A DNA stretch of 64,000 bases, taken from Actinokineospora iranica. GTDB taxonomy: Bacteria > Actinomycetota > Actinomycetes > Mycobacteriales > Pseudonocardiaceae. The DNA is taken from positions 222,211-286,210 of the forward strand of contig NZ_FMZZ01000008.1 in NCBI RefSeq assembly GCF_900101685.1, read 5' to 3'. The position numbers and the translations under genes were made by a program. The notes beneath the pieces are model-generated. The model did not search any database. It saw nothing but the letters and a program-made list of their open reading frames with translations, and was not told the origin of the DNA. The first letter of the stretch is position 1. Every line of letters starts with the position of its first letter. Below are positions 8,658 through 17,689 of this stretch, in pieces.

Positions 8658-9194
8658 TTACCGCAGGGCGGCAAGCATGTCCTCGATCCCGCCCACGCCG
8701 TCCGGGTCGGGCGGGAGGGCGTCGATCGGCCACCACTGCAGATCCAGCGACTCCGCGCTGCGGACCGGTTCGGCGTTCGCGGGGGCGCGCACGGCGAAGC
8801 GGACGTCGAAGTGGCGGGTGGGCAGGCCGAGCGAGCAGGTGATCGGGTGCACGTCCACGTGCAGCGGCACCGGGTCGATGCGCAGGTCGGGGATGCCGGA
8901 CTCCTCGATCGCCTCCCGCAGCGCCGCGCCAGCGAGGGTGCTGTCGGACGGCTCGCAGTGCCCGCCCAGTTGCAGCCAGCGGCCGACGCGCGGGTGCAGC
9001 GTCAGCAGGACTCGGGTGCCGGTGCTGTCGAACACCAGGGCCGACGCGGTGATGTGCCCGGCTTCGCAGGAGCGCAGGCACGCGTCCGGGCGGGCGGACA
9101 AGAAGCCCAGGTAAGCCTGTCGCAGCGCCTCTTGCGTGCGGTCGGTGGGGCGCCATGCGGTCATGGTCGCCACCGCGTCCGCGTGGGGACTCAC
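8658..9194 (-). CDS. Nudix hydrolase
   Basis: Hydrolase of nucleoside-diphosphate-linked substrates, 178 residues. The Nudix helix is recognisable as [10 protein letters not shown], preceded by [16 protein letters not shown]; the loop carries aspartate and appears one residue longer than the canonical GX5EX7REUXEEXGU. GTG 9194 overlaps the fbiB stop codon by 4 nt (GTGA) and argues for coupling; an ATG at 9206 is an alternative start. Its fixed position downstream of fbiAB makes a housekeeping role tied to F420 or nucleotide clean-up conceivable, but no substrate can be read from sequence. Confidence 0.82.
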   Translation of the reverse strand: MSPHADAVATMTAWRPTDRTQEALRQAYLGFLSARPDACLRSCEAGHITASALVFDSTGTRVLLTLHPRVGRWLQLGGHCEPSDSTLAGAALREAIEESGIPDLRIDPVPLHVDVHPITCSLGLPTRHFDVRFAVRAPANAEPVRSAESLDLQWWPIDALPPDPDGVGGIEDMLAALR

Positions 9195-10525
9195 AGTTCC
9201 AGCCATCCTTCGTTCGTGCGCGGTTCGCGCGGGACCAGTTCCGCCGCCGGATGCCCGACGGCCACAGCGCCCAGGGGGTCCCACGACGCGGGCAGGTCCA
9301 AAACCTCGCGCGCCGCATCCGGGCAGAACATGGTCGAGGACACCCAGCAGGAGGCCAGCCCCTCGGCGGCCAGCGCGACCAGCAGGCCCTGCACGGCGGC
9401 GCCGCCCGCGACGGCGAACATCGCCCGCTCGGCGGCGGACCGGCGCTCGTCCGGGTACGCGTGCGCGCCTTCGCGAACCAGGAAGGGCAGCATGATCTCG
9501 GGCGCGCGGTGGAGCAGGTCGCCGCGGGCGACGCGGCGCTCTACCTGCTCATCGGAAAGCCCGTCTCCCCGGAGGTCGGCGACCCACGCTTCCCGCATGG
9601 CCGTCAGCAGTTCTTTCCGTTTGGCGACAACACGCACAAACCGAACCGGTCTTGTGTGGTGCGGGGCGGGCGCGGTCAACGCTGCCGCGACCGCTCGGCG
9701 CAGCGCGCCGGGGTCTACCGGCTCGTCGGTAAACGATCGCGTCGAGCGGCGCAGCAGCACGGCCTCCCGCCGCCCCCGGGTGATCGACTCCCGCGTGCCC
9801 AGCCGGAACAGGTCTTCCTCCGGCGGCCGGACCAGGTCGCGCGCGGTGGCGGTCTCGTCGCCGATCTCCAGGCCGCGCACGACGGCCACCGGGACGCCGC
9901 CGAGTTTGCCCTTCACCAGGTCCGCGGCGGCGGCGACCTCGTCGGCGACCGCGATCATGGTGACCGCCAGCGTGTTGCCCTGGCTGTCCACCTCGCCCCG
10001 GTAGGAGTGCAGCACCTTCAGCCCGGACGCGCCGATCGCGGCGTCGGTCTGGCCGCGCCGCCACGCCCGGCCCATGGTGTCGGTGACGACCACGGCGACC
10101 TCGACGCCGAGCCGCTCGCGCAGCCCCCGGCGCAGCGCCAGCGCGGACCCGTCCGGGTCGGCGGGCAGCAGCGCGATCTCGCCGCCTGCCACGTTCGAGG
10201 TGTCCACACCGGACGCGGCCTGCACGATGCCCAGCCGCCGGTTGACCGTGATGAGCGTCTGGTCCTTGCGCGCCACCACCTGGTCGGCCTCGTCCAGCAC
10301 GTGCCGCCGCCGCACCCGCTCGCGTTCATCCGGGTCGTCGGGCACCCGGATCAGCCGTCCCTCTATTTTGGACACGACCTTGCTGGTGACCACCACGATG
10401 TCGCCGGAGCGCAGCCAGGGCGCCGCGGCCGCTATCGCGCCGGTCAGGTCGTCGCCGGGCCGGAACTCCGGCAGCCCGCGCACCGGCAGGATCTCCAGCG
10501 ACGCCCGCGCGGCGTGCTCAGCCAA
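9191..10525 (-). CDS. fbiB: Coenzyme F420:L-glutamate ligase / FMN-dependent oxidoreductase FbiB
   Basis: Two-domain enzyme (444 residues) that reduces dehydro-F420-0 and adds glutamates to F420. N-terminal CofE-type gamma-glutamyl ligase domain: [49 protein letters not shown] and [19 protein letters not shown], which hold the GTP and metal ligands. C-terminal nitroreductase-like FMN domain starts near residue 255 with [15 protein letters not shown] and ends [12 protein letters not shown] and GAVAVGHP. Start is a TTG at 10525 overlapping fbiA by 8 nt; no upstream ATG or GTG keeps the family N-terminus. Order fbiA-fbiB matches Rv3261-Rv3262. Confidence 0.95.
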   Translation of the reverse strand: MAEHAARASLEILPVRGLPEFRPGDDLTGAIAAAAPWLRSGDIVVVTSKVVSKIEGRLIRVPDDPDERERVRRRHVLDEADQVVARKDQTLITVNRRLGIVQAASGVDTSNVAGGEIALLPADPDGSALALRRGLRERLGVEVAVVVTDTMGRAWRRGQTDAAIGASGLKVLHSYRGEVDSQGNTLAVTMIAVADEVAAAADLVKGKLGGVPVAVVRGLEIGDETATARDLVRPPEEDLFRLGTRESITRGRREAVLLRRSTRSFTDEPVDPGALRRAVAAALTAPAPHHTRPVRFVRVVAKRKELLTAMREAWVADLRGDGLSDEQVERRVARGDLLHRAPEIMLPFLVREGAHAYPDERRSAAERAMFAVAGGAAVQGLLVALAAEGLASCWVSSTMFCPDAAREVLDLPASWDPLGAVAVGHPAAELVPREPRTNEGWLEL

Positions 10526-11516
10526 GGTCGACCCCGCCGAGTTCCATCGCCGCCTTGACCATCGCCGCCGTCGCGTCCACGTCGGACATCAGCAGCGGCA
10601 CCGCGCGCACGGCGACGCCGGGCACGTCGGCGGTGTCGCCGGTGTGCACCAGCCAGCCGTCCAGGATGCCCTTGTCCGAGCAGGCGCGGGAGCCGTAGTG
10701 CCTGCCCACGGCCTCGGCGGAGCTCTTCAGCCCGATCGCGGAGAGGCACGCGTCGGCCATGCCGCGCACCGGCTTGTCGCCGATGATCGGCGAGACGCCC
10801 ACCACCGGAGCCTCGGTCTCGCGCAACGCCACGCGCATCCCCGGCACGGCCAGCACCGACCCGATGCTCACCACCGGGTTCGACGGGGCCAGCAGCACCA
10901 CGTCCGCCGCGCTGATGGCCTCCACGACGCCGGGGCCGGGCGTGGCCTCGTCCGCGCCGACCGGCACGATCGACTGCGCGCGCGGCTCGGCGTGGTGGCG
11001 CACCCACCACTCCTGGAAATGCACCGCCTTGCGCTCGCCGCTGCCCGGCTCGTCGATGACCACGTGCGTCTCGACGCGGTCGTCGGTCATCGGCAGCAGC
11101 CGCACCCCCGGCTTCCAGCGGTCGCACAGCGCTGCCGTGATGTCGGAAAGCTCATAGCCCGCGCGCATCATCCGGGTGCGCACCAGGTGCGTGGCGATGT
11201 CCTTGTCGCCGAGCCCGAACCAGTCGGGGTCCGCGCCGTAGGCGGCCAGCTCATCCTTGACCGCCCAGGTCTCGCCCGCGCGGCCCCAGCCGCGGTCGGG
11301 GTCGATGCCGCCGCCCAGGGTGTACATGCACGTGTCCAGGTCGGGGCACACCCGCAGGCCGTGCAGCCAGATGTCGTCCGCGGTGTTGACCACGGCGGTG
11401 ATCTGGTGTGGCGACTCGTCCGGGCCTGGCCCGACCGGGGGAAGCCCGAGGAGTTGCTTGACCCCGAGCAGGAACTTGGCTCCGCCGACTCCGCCGACGA
11501 CTACGACTACCTTCAC
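10518..11516 (-). CDS. fbiA: 2-phospho-L-lactate/phosphoenolpyruvyl transferase FbiA (CofD)
   Basis: Transfers the (enol)pyruvate or lactate phosphate moiety from its guanylylated donor to Fo, giving (dehydro-)F420-0. The 332-residue protein opens [17 protein letters not shown], the glycine-rich loop of CofD, followed by [20 protein letters not shown], the metal-binding region, [20 protein letters not shown], and near the C-terminus [14 protein letters not shown] and [20 protein letters not shown] 11516 is preferred because it gives the family N-terminus; a longer GTG start at 11534 exists. The gene leads the fbiA-fbiB-Nudix-GntR set. A perfect 9-bp inverted repeat lies 24-44 nt upstream. Confidence 0.95.
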   Translation of the reverse strand: MKVVVVVGGVGGAKFLLGVKQLLGLPPVGPGPDESPHQITAVVNTADDIWLHGLRVCPDLDTCMYTLGGGIDPDRGWGRAGETWAVKDELAAYGADPDWFGLGDKDIATHLVRTRMMRAGYELSDITAALCDRWKPGVRLLPMTDDRVETHVVIDEPGSGERKAVHFQEWWVRHHAEPRAQSIVPVGADEATPGPGVVEAISAADVVLLAPSNPVVSIGSVLAVPGMRVALRETEAPVVGVSPIIGDKPVRGMADACLSAIGLKSSAEAVGRHYGSRACSDKGILDGWLVHTGDTADVPGVAVRAVPLLMSDVDATAAMVKAAMELGGVDLG

Positions 11517-11539
11517 GGTCCGCGATCCTCGCACGTCCG

Positions 11540-11560
11540 GGTGACCCGGGTCGGGTCACC
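11540..11560. promoter_or_regulatory. Inverted repeat upstream of fbiA
   Basis: GGTGACCCG, three bases, CGGGTCACC: a perfect 9-bp dyad 24-44 nt before the fbiA start and 46 nt after the end of the protease gene. It could be an operator for fbiA or a weak terminator of the gene upstream; there is no T-run, which favours an operator. Inference. Confidence 0.4.
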
Positions 11561-11605
11561 GGTGGGAATGGCCTGCGCGCGCCTGCTCGGCGCGTCAGAA
11601 GAGCA

Positions 11606-12355
11606 TCATTGCCAGAAGAAGAACAGCAGTTGGCCGAAGCCCGCGAGCTCGGCCTCGCCGCCAACGCCGCCGTAGAGGGCGACCACGACGTCCCAGAAGA
11701 CCTCGCTGACTCCGGGGATGCCGATCAGCGCCGCGAACAGGATCAGCGGCGCCCACGGCCGCGCCTTGGCCCCGAAGCTGCGCGCCGGATAGGACAGGTA
11801 CGGCTCGATGGCTCCCCAGCCGTCCAGGCCCGGCACCGGCAGCATGTTCAGCACGAACGCGGCCAGTTGCAGCAGGGCCAGGAACGACAGGCCTGCCGCG
11901 AGGCCGAACGCGGGCTGGAACACCGCGACCGACACCGCGAGCAGGATGCCGAGCACCAGGTTCATGAACGGCCCGGCCAGCGACACGCGTGAGTCCACCG
12001 CTCGGGACCGCAGCGCGTTGTGGTTGATCCACACCGCGCCGCCGGGCAGCGGGATGCCGCCGATCGCCAGGAACAGCAGCGGCAGCACCAGGCTCAGCAC
12101 CGGGTCGGCGTACTTGCGCGGGTCGAGAGTGAGGTAGCCCTTGAAGTAGACCTCGCGGTCGCCGCCGCGGAAGGCGACGATGGCGTGGCCGAACTCGTGC
12201 AGGCACAGCGACACCGCCCAACCGCCCAGGACGAGCAGGAAAACCCCGGCCCGCAGGGCTGTCTCACTCTCCAGCAGGGTCATCAGCGCGCCACCCACGG
12301 TGAGCGCCAGCAGGGCGAGGAACACGGGCGAGGGACGAACCGATGATCGCTGCAC
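11606..12355 (-). CDS. M50-family site-2-type membrane metalloprotease
   Basis: Polytopic membrane protein of 249 residues in the site-2 protease family, which cleaves substrates within the membrane. The zinc motif SLCLHEFGHAIVAF (HExxH) lies in the second hydrophobic segment near residue 54, and the third ligand is in NMLPVPGLDGW (N-x2-P-x4-DG) about 120 residues later. Further hydrophobic stretches: FLALLALTVGGALMTLL, VLSLVLPLLFLAIGG, LVLGILLAVSVAVF and PLILFAALIGI. There is no PDZ domain, so it is a group III-like small form. GTG 12355 is used, with GGAGG unusually close (1 nt). Divergent from whiB2. Substrate unknown; anti-sigma cleavage is typical but not shown. Confidence 0.85.
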   Translation of the reverse strand: MQRSSVRPSPVFLALLALTVGGALMTLLESETALRAGVFLLVLGGWAVSLCLHEFGHAIVAFRGGDREVYFKGYLTLDPRKYADPVLSLVLPLLFLAIGGIPLPGGAVWINHNALRSRAVDSRVSLAGPFMNLVLGILLAVSVAVFQPAFGLAAGLSFLALLQLAAFVLNMLPVPGLDGWGAIEPYLSYPARSFGAKARPWAPLILFAALIGIPGVSEVFWDVVVALYGGVGGEAELAGFGQLLFFFWQ

Positions 12356-12421
12356 GCCTCCAGTGTGGCAACGTTTGCCGATTGCCCGCTGGCGGGTGGG
12401 AGTAACCGCGCTGTTTCTCCT

Positions 12422-12439
12422 GGTACCCGAACGGGTACC
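12422..12439. promoter_or_regulatory. 18-bp dyad upstream of whiB2
   Basis: GGTACCCG-AA-CGGGTACC, perfect 8-bp arms, lies 38 bp upstream of the proposed whiB2 -35 box and 67 bp upstream of the divergent protease start. The position fits a regulator-binding site acting on one or both genes. No known consensus recognised. Confidence 0.45.
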
Positions 12440-12476
12440 GGCTGCGCATATCGCATCACCCGCCCGGGGGCTGCGC

Positions 12477-12505
12477 TTGACCCGCCGCCGGGACACGGGT
12501 GTAAT
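12477..12505 (+). promoter_or_regulatory. Likely whiB2 promoter
   Basis: TTGACC, 17 nt, TGTAAT: a good housekeeping-type -35/-10 pair about 80 nt before the whiB2 ATG. The spacer contains GACAC, the core recognised by the developmental regulator WhiA in Streptomyces; that link is speculative here. Confidence 0.5.
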
Positions 12506-12584
12506 CACATCGATGTCATTCGCCACGGGGACGGCTGATGGCATTCGCCAGCCGGGGAGTGCGGAAGGCGAGGAGGCGGGCGAT

Positions 12585-12899
12585 ATGCAGGGAATCAATG
12601 ACGGGGGTCGCGTCGTGGAGTGGGGCGAGCGCCCAACCGAGGAGCTGGGAGCTCTGGCCGGATTCTTCGACGAGACCGAGGAACAGGAGTGGCAGGAGCG
12701 CGCCCTGTGCGCGCAGACCGACCCGGAGGCGTTTTTCCCGGAGAAGGGCGGTTCGACCCGGGAGGCCAAGCGGATCTGCCTCGGCTGCGAGGTCCGCGCG
12801 GAGTGCCTGGAGTACGCCTTGGCGCACGACGAGCGCTTCGGCATCTGGGGCGGCCTGTCCGAACGGGAGCGACGCAAGCTCAAGAAACGCGCCGTCTGA
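12585..12899 (+). CDS. whiB2: WhiB-family iron-sulfur regulator WhiB2
   Basis: Wbl transcription factor with a [4Fe-4S] cluster that works with the principal sigma factor; WhiB/WhmD controls sporulation septation in Streptomyces and septum formation in mycobacteria. The 104-residue protein carries the four cysteines in RALCAQTDPEAFFP and ICLGCEVRAEC, then the turn GIWGGLSERERR and a basic tail LKKRAV for DNA contact. The stretch from WQERALCAQ to the end is nearly identical to Rv3260c as I recall it. ATG 12585 follows AGGAGG with 8 nt spacing; an in-frame ATG at 12513 was not chosen. Followed at once by a strong hairpin. Confidence 0.95.
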   Translation: MQGINDGGRVVEWGERPTEELGALAGFFDETEEQEWQERALCAQTDPEAFFPEKGGSTREAKRICLGCEVRAECLEYALAHDERFGIWGGLSERERRKLKKRAV

Positions 12900-12900
12900 C

Positions 12901-12940
12901 GCCGTGATCACGAGTCCGCGCGCGGGCTCGTGATCACGGC
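12901..12940 (+). terminator. Hairpin terminator after whiB2
   Basis: Perfect 14-bp inverted repeat GCCGTGATCACGAG / CTCGTGATCACGGC with a 12-nt GC-rich loop, beginning 2 nt after the whiB2 stop. No T-tract follows, as usual for actinomycete terminators. Confidence 0.75.
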
Positions 12941-13215
12941 ACTCGGTGTGGTGGTGGTCGGTGCATTCCTTACCGGCGCTCGATTGAGTCGGCTCGCAGG
13001 GGAGTCCGGGCTCGGCGGAATCGCGGCGCCTCACCGTCGCGGCGCGCCGGTTGTGCGCTGCCCGCCATCGGGCTGTGACGCCGTCGAACGCGCGCGTTAC
13101 CCATCTCGTGGGAGAGGTCAGGGGCGTCGACCGCCTCGACCGCCCACGTCGTACCGTGTGTGCGCAGTGGCCGGAGGGGTCATGCCCGCATGAGTGCGTT
13201 GGGAGGTGCTGGTTC
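12941..13215 (+). other. Leader region of the large glycosyltransferase
   Basis: About 275 bp with no credible gene. A TACCGT box at about 13154 may be a -10 element for the glycosyltransferase, giving a leader of some 55 nt; I see no matching -35. Confidence 0.4.
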
Positions 13216-16200
13216 GTGCCTCCTCGGCCGCGCCAGGCGCTGTCTTCTCGCGTCACCGCACCGCTTCTGCGCACCGCGCCGGTGCTGGCCGTCCTGGTGT
13301 GCCACGACGGCGCGCAGTGGCTGCGGCTCACGCTGTCCGCGCTGCGCCATTCCGCGCCGAGACCACGGCACATCATCGCCGTCGACACCGGATCGATGGA
13401 CGACACCCCGGCGCTGCTCGCCGCGGCGTCGACCGGTCCTGACCGCGTCATCGACGGGGTGATCACCCTCAGGCGCGGCGCGGGCTACCCCGACGCGGTG
13501 CACGCCGCCGTCGAGCACGCGGTCGAGCGCTGGGGCGACCCCGGCGGCTGGATCTGGCTGCTGCACGACGATTCCGCGCCCGACCCGGACTGCCTGCACA
13601 CGCTCCTGCTCGCCGCCGAGGTGTCCCCGGCCGCGGGCGTGCTCGGCCCGCTCGCCGTCGACTGGCACGATCCCCGGCTCGTGGTCGAGGCCGGGCTGTC
13701 GACCGACGCGTCCGGCCACCGGCAGACCGGCATCGGACCGTCCGAACTGGACTGGGACCGGCTCGGCCGCGCAGACGGAGAGCGGCGGTTCGAGCAGAGC
13801 ACAGAGGTGCTCGCCGTGCCCTCGGCGGGCATGTTGGCGCGCCGCGACGTGTGGGAGCGGCTCGGCGGTTTCGACCGGTCGATGGCCTTGCTGCGCGAGG
13901 ACATCGACTTCGGCTGGCGGGTGAACAAGGCGGGCCACGTCGTGCTCTGCGTGCCCGCCGCCCGGATTCGGCACGCGCGCGCGGTCACCGTGGGGCGGCG
14001 TGAGATCGACGCCCGCGCCACCGCCATCGGGCCGTCGGCGCGCACGGTCGACCGCGGACACGGGCTGCGCACGTTTTTAGTCAACTGCTCCACATTCTCG
14101 TTCGTCATCGGCCTGCCCCGCGTCGCCGTGCTGTGCGTGCTGCGCGCGCTCGGGTTCGCCGTGGTCCGCAGGCTTACCGCGAGCCGGGCAGAGTTAAGCG
14201 CGCTCAGTTATCTGCTGAGCGGACGCGCGAACCTGCGCGAGGCACGCGCGACCCGCGCCGCCACCGCCGGACCGGGAAGCGTGCGCGGTCTGTTCACCAG
14301 TCGCTTCACCCGGCTGCGCAACGCGGCCCGCGGCGCGGTGTCGGCGATGATCCGCAGGCGGGTGGCCGCGGACGCCGCGCTGGGCAGGCTGCCCAGCGAC
14401 TACGAGCCAGCCGTCGTCTGGCTCCCGCCGGAGGCAGACCAGCCGCAGCGCAAAGCCCTCGGCCCCGACGCGCTGCCCGCGGGAGCCCTGGTCCGGCCGC
14501 GCCGAGGGGGACCGCGTCCTCAGCACAGCGCGGGCCTGCGCCGTCAGAACCGCGCGGGCCTGCGCCGCCCGCACCCCGCGATCGCCGTGCCCATCGAGGC
14601 CCCCGAGTCGGCCCCGGCTCCCGCGCCCCGGCCGTCACCGGTCAAACGGGACGGCACCGGCCCCGAACCCGGCCCCGACCTGGTGCTGGTGCGGGTCGAC
14701 CGGGGCCGGGTGCTGCGCCAGATCCTGCTGTCGCCGCCGCTGCTGCTCCTGCTCGGGCTGGCCGCGCTGGCGCTCGTGGTCAACGGCGGCCGCATCGGCA
14801 TCGACCTCGCGGGCGGCAGGCTGCTGCCGGTCGGCGGCCTCGGCGCCACCTGGTCGGAGTACGTGAGCACCTGGCACGGCGTCGCGGGCGGCACCGCCGC
14901 GCCCGCGCCCGCCGCGCTCGCCGTCCTGGGCGTGCTGGGCGGCGTGCTCGCCCCGTTCGGCGGACCCGCCGCGGTCGTCGCTCTCCTGTTGCTGGCAGAC
15001 CTGCCGCTGGCCGGTCTCTCGGCCTATCTCGCGACCCGCCGCGCCCCCGTCCGCCGCTGGGTGCGGGCACTGCTGGCGCTGGGCTACGCGCTGCTGCCGC
15101 CCGCGAGCGCCGCCGTCGCGCAGGGCAGGCTCGACGTGGTCGTGGTGCACGTGCTGCTGCCGCTGGTCACCGCGGGCGTCACCGCCCTGCTGGCGCGCGG
15201 GCGGGAAGGCGACCGGTCGTGGCTGTCCACCGCGGCGGGCACGGCGCTCGGGCTGGCCGTGCTCGGCGCGTTCGCCCCGCTGGTGCACCTGCTGCTCGTG
15301 CTGGTCGCGCTGGCCGGGTTCGTGCTCGTCCCGGGCAACGGCGCGCGCCGGGGCGCTGCGCTGTTCCTGCTCGTGCTCATGCCGCTGGCGCTGCTGCTGC
15401 CCTGGCCCGCCGTGGTGATCGCGCACCCGGGCGTGGTGCTGCACGGGGTCGGCGCGTGGGTGCGCGAGCAGAGCGGGTCAGCGCTGGACCTGCTCACCCT
15501 GCACGCGGGCGGGCCGGGCGCGTGGCCGGTCGTCGGGCTGGCCCTGGTGCTCGCGGTCGCCGCGGGCATGGCCGTGCGCCCGCACCGGGACGCGCTGCCG
15601 GGGCTCGGGTTAGCGCTGGTCGGCGTGCTGGCGGTGGTGCTGGTCCAGGTGCTGCCCGCCACCCCGCTCAGCGGCGGCGGCCCGCAGCGGGCCTGGGCCG
15701 GGGCGCCGCTGCTGGTGGTCGGCTGGGGACTGGTCTTGGCGCTGGTCGGCCTGTGCCGCACCGGGACCGAGGGGCTGCGGCTCGTCTCGCCGCCGCTGGC
15801 CGCGCGGATCGGCGCGGTGACCGGCGTGGCCCTGCTCGGCGCGCTGGCGGTCGGCGTGGTGGTTCCCGGACGTGGTGGACCGCTGGACGACGGCGGGGGC
15901 GGGCTGCGCCTGGCGTCGCCGGTGGCAGGAGAACTCGCCGACACCCGGCGCTCGGTGCTCGTGCTGTCCGTCGACGGTCAGCCGGTGCGGCAGGTCGCGG
16001 CCAGGTCGCCCCGGTTCGGCGACGACGACCTCGCGCCCGTGCCGTCCGCAACGGCCCGACTCGCCGCCCTCGACCGCGACCTGCGCTCGGACGACGTCGA
16101 CACGGTGCGCGCGGCGGTGGGCCGCGCGGCCGCGACCGGGGTGCTCTACGTCGTGCTGCCCTCGCCCTCGGCGGGCGAGGTGTTCCGCGACCGCGCCGGG

Positions 16201-16653
16201 CGGCTGGTGTCCGACGCCGCCACCACCTCGGACGGGCGGCCGGTGTTCCGCGTGCTGGTCCCGTCCGGGTCGGCCTATCTGCTCTCGCCCGAGATGGCGC
16301 GGCTGGCGGTGTCCGGCGGCCCCCCGCCCGCCTCCGTGGAGCCGAGCGGGATGGCGCCGGTCGAGGCGTCCCCGCCCGAGGTCGCCGTCCGGGTGTCGGA
16401 CGGGCCGGAGGGCAGGCTCCTTGTCGTGCCAGCGGAAGAGGAACCCGGCTGGCGCGCCACGATCGACGGCAAACCGGCTGCCGTGGTGCGGGCCTGGGGC
16501 TCGTCGGTCGCGGTCGTGGTGCCCACCCGGGCGGCGGAAGTCCGCGTCGAGCAGCCGACCGCCCTGCGCGGCGTCCTGCTGCTGGTGCAGGGAGCCGTGG
16601 CCCTCTTCGTCCTCTTGACGTCGATCCCGGGCGCTAAGACTCGCCGTCGATGA
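13216..16653 (+). CDS. Very large membrane-anchored GT2 glycosyltransferase
   Basis: 1145-residue protein. Residues 1-300 are a GT2 domain: VLAVLVCHDGAQWLRLTLSA, IAVDTGSMDDTPALL, the acidic WLLHDDSAPDPDCLHTLL (about 113-130), and LLREDIDFGWRV. A basic, proline-rich linker (about 330-480) follows, then a block of roughly ten hydrophobic helices between residues 497 and 885, starting ILLSPPLLLLLGLAAL. Residues 890-1115 are probably extracytoplasmic, and a last helix (about 1119-1139) ends the chain. This resembles actinobacterial polymer-elongating or flipping glycosyltransferases. GTG 13216 has GGGAGG 10 nt upstream. Stand-alone gene; its 3' end overlaps the convergent metalloprotease-family gene by 20 bp. 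Product unknown. Confidence 0.85.
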   Translation: MPPRPRQALSSRVTAPLLRTAPVLAVLVCHDGAQWLRLTLSALRHSAPRPRHIIAVDTGSMDDTPALLAAASTGPDRVIDGVITLRRGAGYPDAVHAAVEHAVERWGDPGGWIWLLHDDSAPDPDCLHTLLLAAEVSPAAGVLGPLAVDWHDPRLVVEAGLSTDASGHRQTGIGPSELDWDRLGRADGERRFEQSTEVLAVPSAGMLARRDVWERLGGFDRSMALLREDIDFGWRVNKAGHVVLCVPAARIRHARAVTVGRREIDARATAIGPSARTVDRGHGLRTFLVNCSTFSFVIGLPRVAVLCVLRALGFAVVRRLTASRAELSALSYLLSGRANLREARATRAATAGPGSVRGLFTSRFTRLRNAARGAVSAMIRRRVAADAALGRLPSDYEPAVVWLPPEADQPQRKALGPDALPAGALVRPRRGGPRPQHSAGLRRQNRAGLRRPHPAIAVPIEAPESAPAPAPRPSPVKRDGTGPEPGPDLVLVRVDRGRVLRQILLSPPLLLLLGLAALALVVNGGRIGIDLAGGRLLPVGGLGATWSEYVSTWHGVAGGTAAPAPAALAVLGVLGGVLAPFGGPAAVVALLLLADLPLAGLSAYLATRRAPVRRWVRALLALGYALLPPASAAVAQGRLDVVVVHVLLPLVTAGVTALLARGREGDRSWLSTAAGTALGLAVLGAFAPLVHLLLVLVALAGFVLVPGNGARRGAALFLLVLMPLALLLPWPAVVIAHPGVVLHGVGAWVREQSGSALDLLTLHAGGPGAWPVVGLALVLAVAAGMAVRPHRDALPGLGLALVGVLAVVLVQVLPATPLSGGGPQRAWAGAPLLVVGWGLVLALVGLCRTGTEGLRLVSPPLAARIGAVTGVALLGALAVGVVVPGRGGPLDDGGGGLRLASPVAGELADTRRSVLVLSVDGQPVRQVAARSPRFGDDDLAPVPSATARLAALDRDLRSDDVDTVRAAVGRAAATGVLYVVLPSPSAGEVFRDRAGRLVSDAATTSDGRPVFRVLVPSGSAYLLSPEMARLAVSGGPPPASVEPSGMAPVEASPPEVAVRVSDGPEGRLLVVPAEEEPGWRATIDGKPAAVVRAWGSSVAVVVPTRAAEVRVEQPTALRGVLLLVQGAVALFVLLTSIPGAKTRRR

Positions 16654-17101
16654 CTTCGGGGTCCAAGCCGAGGTACGTCGCGACCTGCTCCACCAGCACG
16701 TCGTGAACCAGGTCCGCCAGGTCCGCGCTGTCCTTGGCGCGCACTTCAAGAGGCCGCCGGTAAAGCACGATCCGCGCCCGGGTCGGCTGCCCGCGCCGGT
16801 CGACGCCCGCCTGGACCAGTCGGGCCAGCGGGACACCGCTGTCGGCCAGGACCCCCTCCTGCGGCGGCCCGCCCGCCGGTGTGACCTCGGGCACGTCGTC
16901 GACGGCGACGTCGAGTTTGGTCAACTCGGTGCGCCACCGCGCCTCGATCGGTTCGAGGGCGTCGAGGACCAGCGCGTCGAACTTCTCCGCCCGGGTGCTC
17001 GACGCGGGCAGCGTCGAGGGATAGAGCGGGCCGCGCAGGCCGCGGCCGTGCCTGTCGCGGTTGCGTCGTCCGCGCCGCCGGAAACTGCGAGCCGTCACCA
17101 C
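16634..17101 (-). CDS. Metallopeptidase-family protein (Rv3259-like, zincin fold)
   Basis: 155-residue protein of the small zincin-like family found next to whiB2 in actinobacteria. The N-terminus is strongly basic (SFRRRGRRNRDRHGRG) and could bind nucleic acid or membrane. RGPLYPSTLPASSTRAEKFD opens the domain, and ARIVLYRRPLEVRAKD leads to the expected active-site helix LADLVHDVLVEQVATYLGLD. There the canonical HExxH reads VHDVLVEQ, so the motif is degenerate and activity is doubtful. GTG 17101 (or 17098) is chosen; longer frames overlap the divergent gene. It converges on the large glycosyltransferase with a 20-bp overlap. Confidence 0.75.
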   Translation of the reverse strand: MVTARSFRRRGRRNRDRHGRGLRGPLYPSTLPASSTRAEKFDALVLDALEPIEARWRTELTKLDVAVDDVPEVTPAGGPPQEGVLADSGVPLARLVQAGVDRRGQPTRARIVLYRRPLEVRAKDSADLADLVHDVLVEQVATYLGLDPEVIDGES

Positions 17102-17219
17102 CCTGAGCAGGGTACGCGGGTGCGGGGCTGGGCCGGATGGGCGTGCCGCGCCCGCGCCGGGGCGTGTCGCGGGCGCGCTTGCGGTGCGGGACACCGCCGA
17201 GGCGCTATGGTCACCGATC

Positions 17220-17579
17220 GTGCGGAGCGTGAGACGGTGTTCGCGAACCGGGTGCGTCGACCCGGCCGTCGCCACGCTGACCTACGCCTACGCGGACTCG
17301 ACCGCGGTCGTCGGCCCCCTCGCCACCTACTCCGAACCGCACAGCTACGACCTGTGCGAGGAACACGCCCTGCGGCTCACCGTGCCGCGCGGGTGGGAGG
17401 TGGTCCGGCACGACGGCGCGTTCGCCCTGCCGGAACCCTCGGTGGACGACCTGACGGCCCTGGCCGAGGCGGTGCGTGAGGCCGGTCGCGTGGACCGCCC
17501 GGTCGAGCAGCCCGACCCGGGCGCGGGCTCGGGCAGGAGGGGCCACCTGCGGGTGCTCCCCGACCCGATCAACGACTGA
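17220..17579 (+). CDS. DUF3499 protein (Rv3258c-like)
   Basis: Small conserved actinobacterial protein of unknown function, 119 residues. Conserved core: RRCSRTGCVDPAVATLTYAY, then ADSTAVVGPLATYSEPHSYD and LCEEHALRLTVPRGWEVVRH. The C-x4-C pair and the C-x2-H pair in these stretches look like a zinc-binding site. GTG 17220 lies 8 nt after TATGGT (17206-17211), which suits a leaderless message; GTG 17229 would give MRRCSRTGC and cannot be excluded. It precedes manB by 110 bp, the same order as Rv3258c-Rv3257c. Confidence 0.85.
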   Translation: MRSVRRCSRTGCVDPAVATLTYAYADSTAVVGPLATYSEPHSYDLCEEHALRLTVPRGWEVVRHDGAFALPEPSVDDLTALAEAVREAGRVDRPVEQPDPGAGSGRRGHLRVLPDPIND

Positions 17580-17689
17580 GCCGCCCGTGCGGTACTGGGC
17601 ATCGGCGGCAACGGGCCGCCGGTAGGCTGCCGGGCGAGGAATCGCGGGTGGCTTCCGAGGCCGCCGGCCCGACCCCCTGGGAGAACCCC

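Noticed and set aside
12513..12584. Earlier ATG for whiB2
   Set aside because: ATG 12585 has an ideal AGGAGG site and the shorter protein fits the family length.
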